From positions 1 to 64,000 of the forward strand of contig QHNH01000015.1 in NCBI GenBank assembly GCA_003218375.1: a stretch of DNA of 64,000 nt. Direction: 5' to 3'. Source of the stretch: Verrucomicrobiota bacterium. Its GTDB lineage: Bacteria > Verrucomicrobiota > Verrucomicrobiia > Chthoniobacterales > UBA10450. Positions within the stretch are counted from its first letter, which is position 1, and every line of letters starts with the position of its first letter. Shown here piece by piece: positions 34,469 through 42,269 of this stretch. Both the position numbers and the translations under genes were made by a program. The notes under the pieces are model-generated. The model was not told the DNA's origin, did not search any database, and worked only from the letters and a program-made list of their open reading frames with translations.

Positions 34469-34567
34469 GAAAAAATCTCCGGTGGTTCCGCGGGCAATTC
34501 AAGGGGAAAGCTTGGTCCAGCCGATAGAGATTTCATTACCCCTGCTGGTAGCGGCGCGACTCTGCGG

Positions 34568-34666
34568 ACCCTCACCCTGCCCTCTCCCTTAGGGAGAGGA
34601 AGTTGTGTCGAGGTTGGTTGGCTAACTAGTTCCTTCTCCCTGAGGGAGAAGGTTAGGATGAGGGTC
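34568..34666. repeat. inverted repeat (ACCCTCACCCT / AGGGAGAGG type)
   Basis: The outer arms GACCCTCACCCTGCCCTCTC and GAGAAGGTTAGGATGAGGGTC are inverted, with inner hairpins CTCTCCCTTAGGGAGAG and TTCTCCCTGAGGGAGAA. This is the same outer-arm plus two-inner-palindrome plan as families A and B with unrelated sequence. It lies between the pcm and ilvE genes. Confidence 0.85.
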
Positions 34667-34667
34667 A

Positions 34668-35438
34668 TTACTTTGATGCCGGATCGCGGGTCAGGGGAAC
34701 GAAGTTCACTGGGATCGCTGCGATCTGTTTCAACGCGCCTCCTCGCTTCTCGAACACGTTCAGTTGCTGCGCAATGGAGCCGCCGACTGGGATGATCATC
34801 CGTCCACCTTCCTTGAGCTGCTCGACCAGCGGCTGCGGGACATGGTCGGGCGCAGCCGTAACAATGATCGCGTCGAACGGCGCGTGCTCCGGCCAGCCTT
34901 TGTAACCATCGCCCGCCTTGACGTGGACATTTTTGTAGCCGAGTTCGCGCAACCGAACCTCGGCACTCTGAGCCAGCGGCTTGACGATCTCGATCGTGTA
35001 AACTTCCGCGACTAATTCCGCCAGGATCGCGGCCTGATATCCGGAGCCGGTGCCGATCTCGAGGACGCGATCGGTCGCTTTCGGTTTCAGCTCCTGCGTC
35101 ATGAATGCGACGATGAAGGGCTGGGAAATCGTCTGCCCGTACCCGATCGGTAACGGGTGATCTTCGTAGGCACGCGCGCGCAGCTCTTTCGCCACAAAAC
35201 TTTCCCGGGGTACCTTCGCCATCACGCGAAGGACGCGGGCATCGTCAATACCTCGAGGGCGAAGCTGGCGTTCAACCATCGCCCCGGCCGAGGTGGCGAA
35301 TGTCCCGTCGGTGCTCTTGCTGGTGAACCATTGTTGCGGAAGCGCCGTCGGGTTTTGCGCGTGAATCGCACTTGCAAGCCAAATGCTGACGGCAAAACCC
35401 AGAAGCCATTTCGCCCTCACGAGGCGAACATACGACAA
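34668..35438 (-). CDS. pcm: secreted protein-L-isoaspartate O-methyltransferase
   Basis: The product has 256 residues, longer than cytoplasmic Pcm (about 210) because of an N-terminal signal peptide (LLGFAVSIWLASAIHAQ). The body has the Pcm signatures MVERQLRPRGIDDARVLRVM, YEDHPLPIGYGQTISQPFIV, the AdoMet motif VLEIGTGSGYQAAILAEL and DAIIVTAAPDHVPQPLVEQL. It repairs isoaspartyl residues. The signal predicts a periplasmic or exported form, which has the puzzle of AdoMet supply outside the cytoplasm. It directly follows lolD with no gap. Confidence 0.9.
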   Translation of the reverse strand: MSYVRLVRAKWLLGFAVSIWLASAIHAQNPTALPQQWFTSKSTDGTFATSAGAMVERQLRPRGIDDARVLRVMAKVPRESFVAKELRARAYEDHPLPIGYGQTISQPFIVAFMTQELKPKATDRVLEIGTGSGYQAAILAELVAEVYTIEIVKPLAQSAEVRLRELGYKNVHVKAGDGYKGWPEHAPFDAIIVTAAPDHVPQPLVEQLKEGGRMIIPVGGSIAQQLNVFEKRGGALKQIAAIPVNFVPLTRDPASK

Positions 35439-36104
35439 CTACGAGAGGACGCCATCGGCGATGTGCAGTTGGCGGTCGCCCAGCCCGGCCAGGCGCGCGT
35501 CGTGCGTGACTACGAGCAGCGTTTTTTTCCGGCTCCGCGCCAGCTCGAGCAACAGCTCGATGATGGCATCGCCGGTTTTGGAATCGAGGTTGCCGGTCGG
35601 CTCATCGGCGAAAATGATGTCGGGATCGTTGGTCAGCGCCCGGGCGATGGCGACGCGTTGTTGTTCGCCGCCGGAAAGCTCCGCCGGCAGATGATCGAGG
35701 CGATCACCCAATCCCACATCGTTCAGGGACGCTTCGCCGGCGGGGCGATTTCTTTTTCCGCAAATCATGCCCGGGAGCATCACGTTTTCGAGCGCGGTGA
35801 GTTCCGGCAACAGAAAATATCCCTGGAAAACGAAGCCCATTTTCCGGTTTCGCATTTCGGCCTGCGACGAGGAGCTGCCCGTGTAAAGCCGCTGCCCTTC
35901 AAATTCGACTGTGCCGAACTCGGGCCGTTCCAATCCTGCGAGGGTGTAAAGCAACGTCGTCTTTCCGGCACCCGAGGCGCCGCAGAGAAAAACGGCTTCG
36001 CCGTGCGCCACCTCCATCGAGATGCCGCGCAGCACTTCAATCCGGCGCGGACCGATCCGGAACGAGCGGCGAAGATCGCGGGCGACAAGCTGCGGTTCGG
36101 TCAT
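35439..36104 (-). CDS. lolD: LolD-like ABC transporter ATP-binding protein
   Basis: The product has 221 residues from the ATG at 36104. A start at 36182 would add 26 residues from a palindromic repeat and is rejected. Walker A (GASGAGKTTLLYTLAG), the signature (LSGGEQQRVAIARALTND), Walker B (IIFADEPTGNLD) and the H-loop (LVVTHDARLA) are intact. The type is LolD/MacB, and the linked permease (LolC/LolE or MacB-like) is not in this window. It abuts pcm, whose start is the next base after its stop. Confidence 0.85.
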   Translation of the reverse strand: MTEPQLVARDLRRSFRIGPRRIEVLRGISMEVAHGEAVFLCGASGAGKTTLLYTLAGLERPEFGTVEFEGQRLYTGSSSSQAEMRNRKMGFVFQGYFLLPELTALENVMLPGMICGKRNRPAGEASLNDVGLGDRLDHLPAELSGGEQQRVAIARALTNDPDIIFADEPTGNLDSKTGDAIIELLLELARSRKKTLLVVTHDARLAGLGDRQLHIADGVLS

Positions 36105-36147
36105 GGCGCGAAAGCATTCGCCGATTCGCCCGCCCGCGCAATGGCGG

Positions 36148-36249
36148 AACATAGGCCTTTGGCCTGTGCGCCCAGCGGACATGCTGTCCGCTGCTCATTT
36201 TTCAGCGGAGTGGAAACTCCGCTGGGCGCACAGACTGGAAGTCTATGTT
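36148..36249. repeat. nested palindromic repeat (AACATAG arms)
   Basis: The arms AACATAGGCCTTTGGCCTGT and ACAGACTGGAAGTCTATGTT are inverted only at their outer ends. Inner parts are four small palindromes: AGGCCTTTGGCCT, AGCGGACATGCTGTCCGCT, AGCGGAGTGGAAACTCCGCT and AGACTGGAAGTCT. The first and last keep stems with different bases. Confidence 0.85.
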
Positions 36250-36257
36250 ACGGCCGT

Positions 36258-37148
36258 TTAGTAAAGGCCGAGCGCCTGCAAGGTCGGACCGTCGATCGCG
36301 GCCGTAATAGGCAGGCCGCGGTCGCGCTGGAAATTCGAGAGCGCTGCGCGGGTGTTTGGACCGATCAATCCGTCCACGGCATCATTATAATATCCCTGTT
36401 CCTGGAGCGCGGACTGGACATTGGCGATCACCTGTCCCGGCGGCAGATCATTGTAACCATAGATCGGCTCGTCGTAGGCGTAGGTGCTGTAATACGGGTC
36501 GTAACCGTAGGCCGGATACCAATAATTGTTATCCCAGTAGTAATATCCGCCGCCGAAGAGCGCGATCCGGTTATAGCGGCTTCTCCACCAGTTGCGGTTG
36601 TGCCGGTCGCGATGAAAATTGCGCCGGGCCTGGTCGAAGGTAAACACCCCCGAGGAATTGTTGTTCTGCCAATTCCGGTTGCGATCGGTCCGGTTCTGCC
36701 AATCACGATTCCGCACATTCGTGTTCGACTGGACGGTCGTAGTCGGCGTTTGCGGCGTCACCACATTCGGATTGTTCCGGTTCCGGAACCTGTTTCGCCA
36801 TTCGCTGTTCGGCATATTCGTGTCCGTGCGAACCGTTGTCCGCGGCGCGTCCTGGTCGACCGGAGTGAATCTCGGGCTCTTGTTGCGCAGCCGCGCCTGA
36901 ACCTCCGGAGTATAGCTCTTCGGCGGCGCATAGGTGCGGGCCGTGACTGCTGGGTTGTTTCGCGGCTGGAATTGCGGTTTTGGCGAGAAATTATTTTGCA
37001 TCCGCGGCGCGATCGTGCGCGGCGCCGTATTCACCTGGCGCTGCGGTGGCGGATTTTTTTTCGGTGGCTTCGGCTGGTCCTGATCCTCGCCCAGCACGGG
37101 CGCGGCAACGATCGCCAAAGCGAAAATGGAAAGTAAGAATGTTTTCAT
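36258..37148 (-). CDS. secreted peptidoglycan-binding-like protein with Asn/Arg/Tyr-rich linker
   Basis: The product has 296 residues. After a signal peptide (MKTFLLSIFALAIVAAPVLG) comes a Pro/Gln/Asn-rich region, then an Arg/Asn-rich stretch (NRDWQNRTDRNRNWQNNNSS) and a Tyr/Trp-rich stretch (GGGYYYWDNNYWYPAYGYDP). The last 60 or so residues are a peptidoglycan-binding-1 domain (ANVQSALQEQGYYNDAVDGL, GPNTRAALSNFQRDRGLPIT). It would attach to the cell wall. A candidate promoter shared with the gene at 44321 lies at 37165-37197. A GAGGGA ribosome binding site precedes the ATG. Confidence 0.85.
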   Translation of the reverse strand: MKTFLLSIFALAIVAAPVLGEDQDQPKPPKKNPPPQRQVNTAPRTIAPRMQNNFSPKPQFQPRNNPAVTARTYAPPKSYTPEVQARLRNKSPRFTPVDQDAPRTTVRTDTNMPNSEWRNRFRNRNNPNVVTPQTPTTTVQSNTNVRNRDWQNRTDRNRNWQNNNSSGVFTFDQARRNFHRDRHNRNWWRSRYNRIALFGGGYYYWDNNYWYPAYGYDPYYSTYAYDEPIYGYNDLPPGQVIANVQSALQEQGYYNDAVDGLIGPNTRAALSNFQRDRGLPITAAIDGPTLQALGLY

Positions 37149-37164
37149 AATTGTCCCTCGAGAA

Positions 37165-37197
37165 GGTTAGACAGCCCGTCCTCCCATTTATTCAACC
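37165..37197 (-). promoter_or_regulatory. candidate promoter shared with 44759-44791
   Basis: On the minus strand GGTTGAATA is followed by 14 bases and then CTGTCTAACC. The second site has GGTGAATA, 15 bases and CTGTCTAACC; both sites total 33 bases. Both precede genes for small secreted proteins. The 3' box ends 16 bases before this ATG. It may be a dedicated (ECF-like) sigma factor site; this is inference from two examples. Confidence 0.4.
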
Positions 37198-37227
37198 CCT
37201 CTGGTAACAACCGAGGGGCTGCATGAT

Positions 37228-37683
37228 TCAGCGGCTATGCCGCACCTGGCGTATCGCTTCGAACAAGACAATCCCAACCGCCGTGGCCAGGTTCAGGCTG
37301 CGCGTCCCTCGCATCGGGATCGTCAGCAAATCATCGGGATACGCCGCCAGGAGCGATTCCGGCAGACCCTTTGTCTCTCTGCCGAAAACCAGAAAATCGC
37401 CGGCCCGGAACGGAACGTCGTAGTAAGCGCGCTTGGATTTCGTCGTGAGGAAAAGGAAGCGCGCGCCCGATTCGCGCGACCGCCTCAGGTTTTCGAAGGA
37501 ATCCCAGAGCTGGACGTCGACTTCCTTCCAGTAATCGAGGCCGGCTCGCTTGAGGGTGCGATCGTCGATGGAGAATCCCAGGGGCTTGACCAGGTGCAAA
37601 GTCGAACCCGTGGCGAGGCAGAGCCGTCCGATGTTGCCGGTATTCGGCGGGATCTCTGGCTCGACGAGGACGACGTTGAACAC
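37228..37683 (-). CDS. trmL: tRNA (cytidine/uridine-2'-O-)-methyltransferase TrmL
   Basis: The product has 151 residues, the usual TrmL length. SPOUT features are visible: VLVEPEIPPNTGNIGRLCLA at the start, LVFGRETKGLPESLLAAYPD and IPMRGTRSLNLATAVGIVLF. TrmL methylates the ribose of base 34 in tRNA-Leu. The ATG at 37683 begins MFNVVLVEPEIPPNTG. Confidence 0.93.
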   Translation of the reverse strand: MFNVVLVEPEIPPNTGNIGRLCLATGSTLHLVKPLGFSIDDRTLKRAGLDYWKEVDVQLWDSFENLRRSRESGARFLFLTTKSKRAYYDVPFRAGDFLVFGRETKGLPESLLAAYPDDLLTIPMRGTRSLNLATAVGIVLFEAIRQVRHSR

Positions 37684-37689
37684 AAAGTT

Positions 37690-37869
37690 TCAACCGCGGA
37701 TTACGCGGATGTCGCGGATGCAGAATGAATCAGGACGACGGGAAAGCAGGAAAACGAAATTCGAATCTGGAAACCAGGAAGCCATGAAGCTTCTGAATTC
37801 TTTTCCTGGATTCCTGGCTTCCAGATTTTTCCTATCCTATCCGTCTAAATCCGCGCAATCCGCGGTCAA
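37690..37869. repeat. inverted repeat (CAACCGCGGATT arms) with inner hairpin
   Basis: The ends CAACCGCGGATTACGCGGAT and ATCCGCGCAATCCGCGGTCA are inverted. A second inverted pair inside is TCTGGAAACCAGGAAGCCAT against GGATTCCTGGCTTCCAGA. It fills the gap between the trmL and transaldolase genes. Confidence 0.8.
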
Positions 37870-38868
37870 TTATCCCAGCTTGCTCGCGACGAATTTCTCC
37901 AGCTTCACGATGTCCGCGGCGAACTTCCGGATGCCTTCCGAAGTTTTTTCTGTCGCCATCGCGTTATCGTTAAACAGATATCGGAATTTTTTCTCGTCCA
38001 TTTCGAGCCGTTCGAGGTTCGCGTTCTTCGCCTTTTCCGGATCGAGTTTGCGCTCCACCGGGCCGTCGGCATCGCTTAATTTTTCCAGCAAATCGGGACT
38101 GATTGTCAGCAGATCGCAGCCGGCCAGCTCGAGAATCTGGCTGACGTTGCGGAAACTCGCGCCCATCACTTCGGTCTTGTGACCGAACTTTTTGTAATAG
38201 GTGTAGATTTCCTGGACCGATTGAACGCCGGGATCTTCCGCGCCGGTGTATTCCTTTTTGTTCGCTGCCTTGTACCAATCGTAAATCCGGCCGACGAACG
38301 GCGAGATCAACTCGATCCCAGCCTCCGCGCAAAGGACCGCCTGCGGCAGCGAGAACATCAGAGTGAGATTGCAATTGATCCCTTCCTTCTCCAGCACCTC
38401 GCCGGCTTTGATCCCTTCCCATGTCGACGCGATTTTGATCAGGACACGCTGCCGATCGATCCCCTTCTCCTCATAAAGCTTGATCAGTTGCCGGCCCTTG
38501 TTGATCGAGCCTTCGGTATCGAACGAGAGCCGCGCGTCTGTCTCCGTCGAGACGCGCCCCGGCACGATGTCCAGGATCTCGCAGCCAAATTTGACGAGAA
38601 GGTGATCGATAACATCCTCGACTTGCGCCGCGCCAGAGAGCCCGGAGTTCTTGCGCTCGGCCAGCACTTCATCGAGCAAATGGAAATACTGCTCCTTCTG
38701 GGTCGCCGCATAGATCAGGCTCGGATTCGTCGTCGCATCCCGCGGCTTGAATTCCTTGATGCTCTGAAAGTCTCCCGTGTCGGCGACAACGACGGTGAAT
38801 TTTCTGAGCTGTTCGAGCTGGCTAAGTTTCGTGCCCGTTTTTTCCTGGTCTGCGGTGGCGGTGGTCAT
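37870..38868 (-). CDS. tal: transaldolase
   Basis: The product has 332 residues from the ATG at 38868; a start at 38946 adds 26 residues. The class is TalB-like: [35 protein letters not shown], the Schiff-base Lys in [32 protein letters not shown] and [13 protein letters not shown]. It exchanges three-carbon units in the pentose phosphate pathway. It is transcribed alone on the minus strand between repeats. Confidence 0.95.
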   Translation of the reverse strand: MTTATADQEKTGTKLSQLEQLRKFTVVVADTGDFQSIKEFKPRDATTNPSLIYAATQKEQYFHLLDEVLAERKNSGLSGAAQVEDVIDHLLVKFGCEILDIVPGRVSTETDARLSFDTEGSINKGRQLIKLYEEKGIDRQRVLIKIASTWEGIKAGEVLEKEGINCNLTLMFSLPQAVLCAEAGIELISPFVGRIYDWYKAANKKEYTGAEDPGVQSVQEIYTYYKKFGHKTEVMGASFRNVSQILELAGCDLLTISPDLLEKLSDADGPVERKLDPEKAKNANLERLEMDEKKFRYLFNDNAMATEKTSEGIRKFAADIVKLEKFVASKLG

Positions 38869-38979
38869 GGCGTTAACTCCTCTTAAGGACCGAACCGGAA
38901 TGGTCCCGGTCGCCTTTAGCGTAGGCCCGAAGGGAAAAGCGGACAATACGGAAATTGGGAGCGCTAACCGGCGTCCCGG

Positions 38980-41379
38980 TCAGTTTGGCTCAAGATTGTA
39001 AATCTCGATCAGGCCCACGCCTGTGGCGTTGTCCTTGCCGGAAAGGATCGCGGTGTAATTGCCTGGCGCGAGAGTCCGGACGATCGCCGCCTCCCGGTCG
39101 TCCGGCGGCGGCAGCCCGGTTGCCTGGACTGCCTGTTCGTCTGAGTCGCGCCAATTGTCATTGTAAATCACACCTCCGTTCGCATCATGCAATTCGAGCA
39201 TTGGATCGGATAGCGCTCCCGCGACTCCGGAGCCACTGAGCGACGGTCCCATGCCGCGTATGATGACTTTCGTCGGCTGGTCCCCACCGATGATAAAGCC
39301 GCCGATCATCACGTTCTCGCCGGTCTTCACCCGTCCCCGGGTGGAAATGTTGACCAGGCGCGAACCAGACGTGGGATCGAGATCGTAAACCTCGACTAGA
39401 CCGACGCCCGTCACGCCGTGATCGCTGGCGCCGACGCCCTTCATGATTGCGGTGTAAGGCCCGGGCGGCACCGTCGCAACCATGGCGGATTCCTTCTTGT
39501 CGGAAGGTGGAATGCCGCTCTGGTGCATCGCTTCCCATTCAGACAACCAGTTGTCGTTAGTGCCGATCACGTTCCCGTTGCCGTTTCGGATGTCGAGCTG
39601 GGGATCGGGCAATACTCCGTTCACGCCGACGGCGCTGAGTGAGGGCGCGATGCCGCGGATCGCCATTCGTTTGGAATTGTTGCCGGCAAGGATCACGCCG
39701 GCAATCGCGACGTCAGTGTCGCTTCCGACGAAGAGCCGCGTCGCAATATTTTGCAAGGTGTGCGGCGGGGGCGGCGCGGAAACGATCAGGTTAAGACGGC
39801 CGGTCCCGGTGCCGGCTGCGTTTTCGGCGCCCAGGACTATATCAAAATACCCCGTCGTCGCCGGCATCCCGCTGATGGTGGCGGTCGCCGGATCGAAACT
39901 CAGACCGGCCGGGAGGTGATAAACCTTGAACAGCGTCGGGCCGTTGGTGGCGGTAATCTTGTAATTGATGGCAAACCCCTTGGCGACTTGGACCACGAGC
40001 GGACTCGTAATGACGGACGTCGCCGGAGGATTGGAAGCGTCCCAGGAAAAACGGGCCTCTCCCCGGACCATTGCCGAGGGCTCACTGACCAACAGTTCGA
40101 AGGTCGCATCGAACGACAGCACCTGGTTGTTGGTTCCGTAAGCGATCGATTTCACCTCGAAATAGCCGCCAGGTCTCCCTGAGCTCACGCCGCTTCGGAT
40201 AAGCTGCAAATACGGGCCCCCGAAAGATCCGCCAGTGAGTCCCTCGTACCGGCCGACGGTGAGCGGCACCCCTCGTGGCCCCGTGAACCTAAGTTGCCAG
40301 GTTTGCCCGGCACCGGTAAAATTAAAGGTCACCGAAGTCCCGAGCTCCGGGTTGAAGGGATTGTCAGTGGTGCCCGTCACGGAAAAAGTGCCGTCCGCCG
40401 GTGTGAAGTAGAAACTGTAGGCGCCACCGGGCGAGGTCCCCTCGTCTCCCGCGACCGCGAATCCAGTTGGTCCGTCGATCGTTCGTGGCGACGGCCTGAT
40501 GTTGAGGGTCATTGAGGCCACCACGCTCCGGCCATCTCGTGAGAGCGTGATGTGGATCACGAATGTCCCTCCGGTCCCCGGAATCCCACTGATCAATCCG
40601 GTGCTCAAATCGAGCATCAGGCCCGCCGGTAAGTCCGGGCAGGAAAAGTTTACGCTCGGTTGATTCGCAGTAAGCTGAAAACTGAATGCTTGTCCGGAAA
40701 CACCGGCGGCACTGGCGGCGCTCGTCAATCGAAAACCGTAGAGCGAAGTAGCCCCCGCGATATCGTCATCGGAAAGGTGATCGAGGTTCCCGATGATCGA
40801 ATTCATGATGGCATTGACGTGCTGACCATTCTCGTCCGGATGATCCAACCCTAGGACATGTCCGAACTCGTGGAGCGCGACGCGATGCAAATCCCAGGTG
40901 CCTGTCGGCCCGCTGCCTTGAAGCGGGCCGCGGTAAGAATTCCACGTCAGATTGTTGTTGAAGATCACGTCGGTTTCGGTGAAGACGCCGCTGCCGGCCT
41001 CGGAATAATTGAGGGTGACGGCAAGCGTGCCGGTCGGCCAGGTGTCTCCATAGACGTTGCTGGAGAAGAAGACAGCATTCGCTCCGTCACCACCGTAAGC
41101 CTGCCCAGGCGCTGCCGGCACAAACTGAGCGCCGTCCATGTACTGGTTCCAGATCCCCAACGCATCCGCCGCGGACGCGTCCCATGAGGCGCTCCCATCC
41201 TGCAACGGGACTGCCGGACGGCTGCTCAACTGCAGATGCATGGCGATCGACGTTCCCGAGGGCCAGGTGTAGCCATTCAAGGCAAAGGAAAAACCGGGCA
41301 CAGCTCCGCCCAGGAACAGGAAGAGTCCGAGGAAACAAGCTGTGAATGCGCGATAGAATCGCGCCGACGACAATGTCAT
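38980..41379 (-). CDS. secreted matrixin-like metalloprotease with two C-terminal repeat modules
   Basis: The product has 799 residues from the ATG at 41379, which starts a signal peptide (FTACFLGLFLFLGGAVPGFS); the frame extends upstream over a gene relic and is not used. The zinc site HEFGHVLGLDH (about residue 170) and Met-turn AIMNSIIG mark a metzincin of the matrixin sort. The middle has immunoglobulin-like putative Ig stretches (GTGGTFVIHITLSRDGRSVV). The last 260 residues are two modules (IATRLFVGSDTDVAIAGVIL..NDNW, then NISTRGRVKTGENVMIGGFI..NDNW), ending GLIEIYNLEPN. It is predicted to be an exported protease; the modules also end the proteins at 3, 1574 and 54064. Confidence 0.85.
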   Translation of the reverse strand: MTLSSARFYRAFTACFLGLFLFLGGAVPGFSFALNGYTWPSGTSIAMHLQLSSRPAVPLQDGSASWDASAADALGIWNQYMDGAQFVPAAPGQAYGGDGANAVFFSSNVYGDTWPTGTLAVTLNYSEAGSGVFTETDVIFNNNLTWNSYRGPLQGSGPTGTWDLHRVALHEFGHVLGLDHPDENGQHVNAIMNSIIGNLDHLSDDDIAGATSLYGFRLTSAASAAGVSGQAFSFQLTANQPSVNFSCPDLPAGLMLDLSTGLISGIPGTGGTFVIHITLSRDGRSVVASMTLNIRPSPRTIDGPTGFAVAGDEGTSPGGAYSFYFTPADGTFSVTGTTDNPFNPELGTSVTFNFTGAGQTWQLRFTGPRGVPLTVGRYEGLTGGSFGGPYLQLIRSGVSSGRPGGYFEVKSIAYGTNNQVLSFDATFELLVSEPSAMVRGEARFSWDASNPPATSVITSPLVVQVAKGFAINYKITATNGPTLFKVYHLPAGLSFDPATATISGMPATTGYFDIVLGAENAAGTGTGRLNLIVSAPPPPHTLQNIATRLFVGSDTDVAIAGVILAGNNSKRMAIRGIAPSLSAVGVNGVLPDPQLDIRNGNGNVIGTNDNWLSEWEAMHQSGIPPSDKKESAMVATVPPGPYTAIMKGVGASDHGVTGVGLVEVYDLDPTSGSRLVNISTRGRVKTGENVMIGGFIIGGDQPTKVIIRGMGPSLSGSGVAGALSDPMLELHDANGGVIYNDNWRDSDEQAVQATGLPPPDDREAAIVRTLAPGNYTAILSGKDNATGVGLIEIYNLEPN

Positions 41380-41464
41380 TGCGTTGGACTTAACCCGAAG
41401 CCGTCGAGGCACGCCAAAAAAACAGTTTAGGAACACTTTGAAACACTTTGGGAACAGAATAGCC

Positions 41465-41583
41465 GCCGCCATGGTCCCTTGGCGGTCCGGGGCGTTCCGG
41501 CATTCGGTCAGGACATCGTCGGTGCGGCCGAGGTCCGCCTGGATTTCGTCGCACAGCAAAAGCGTCCCAGGCTTTCGGCAATC
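41465..41583 (-). pseudogene. relic of the class III aminotransferase gene
   Basis: On the minus strand the bases read LLLCDEIQADLGRT, closely matching LFLCDEIQTGLGRT of the aminotransferase (42270-43694), then jump to DDVLTECRNAP, matching DDVLTECRKFP near its end. Nucleotide identity is obvious at both pieces (for example CTGGATTTCGTCGCA). It is a copy with an internal deletion of about 170 codons, left just downstream of the methyltransferase gene. Confidence 0.75.
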
Positions 41584-42249
41584 TTACGATTTGGGTTTCT
41601 GCCCCCAAACGGCGACCAGCTCATCGCCTGGTTTGCTTTTGATCGATTCGAATCCGGCGCGCCGTAGATATTCCACCAATTCCTGCGGGGTCGAACATTC
41701 ACCAATTTCTGGGACACGTTCGAGCGGCAGAATAGCGCGATGCGCTTCAAACACCTTCCAGCCGGCGTCGGAGCAGAGGTTTACCGCGTCGACGTATAGT
41801 TTGCCCCCGCCTCGCAACACCCGAAATGCTTCCTCCACGTAAGCGTACCGGTCCCATTGCATCAGATGCGGAAAGACAACGGTGCAATAAACAACATCGA
41901 TCGAGCCGGTGGCGATGGGCTTTAAGTCATAGCCGGTCAGCTCGACAAACTCGACGTTGTGAAACTGTCGGAGATTCTCGGCGGCGTACTTTAACATGTT
42001 GGGCGATACGTCGGCGCCGATCCAGCGCTTGCAATGCCGCGCGACGAATTTGCCGGCCCGGCCGATTCCGCATCCGATTTCGAGGACGACGTCGTCCGAT
42101 GTAATGCCGACGTTTTCCAGGAGAAACTGGGTAGTCGCCTGGCCGCTTCGCTCGACTTCCGCTTCGTCATCGGTCGCGGCTACACTCTTGAAGGCCTGCG
42201 ATTTCGTTTTCGAAACCGTAGTCCAACTTTGTTTGTAATCGCTGCGCAT
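41584..42249 (-). CDS. class I SAM-dependent methyltransferase
   Basis: The product has 221 residues. It has the UbiE/Methyltransf_11-type AdoMet motif (VVLEIGCGIGRAGKFVARH), an acidic motif (WIGADVSPNMLKYAAENL) and DVVYCTVVFPHLMQWDRYAY, then EAFRVLRGGGKLYVDAV. Substrate is unknown. The start is 20 bases after the stop of the aminotransferase gene in the same direction, so the two are probably one transcript. The pair might modify the same small molecule. Confidence 0.8.
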   Translation of the reverse strand: MRSDYKQSWTTVSKTKSQAFKSVAATDDEAEVERSGQATTQFLLENVGITSDDVVLEIGCGIGRAGKFVARHCKRWIGADVSPNMLKYAAENLRQFHNVEFVELTGYDLKPIATGSIDVVYCTVVFPHLMQWDRYAYVEEAFRVLRGGGKLYVDAVNLCSDAGWKVFEAHRAILPLERVPEIGECSTPQELVEYLRRAGFESIKSKPGDELVAVWGQKPKS

Positions 42250-42269
42250 TTCTTGGAGGAAGCTTCCTG

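Noticed and set aside
35157-37136. Plus-strand open frame of about 660 codons
   Set aside because: Runs antisense across pcm, lolD, a repeat and the peptidoglycan-binding gene; the composition is that of a shadow frame.
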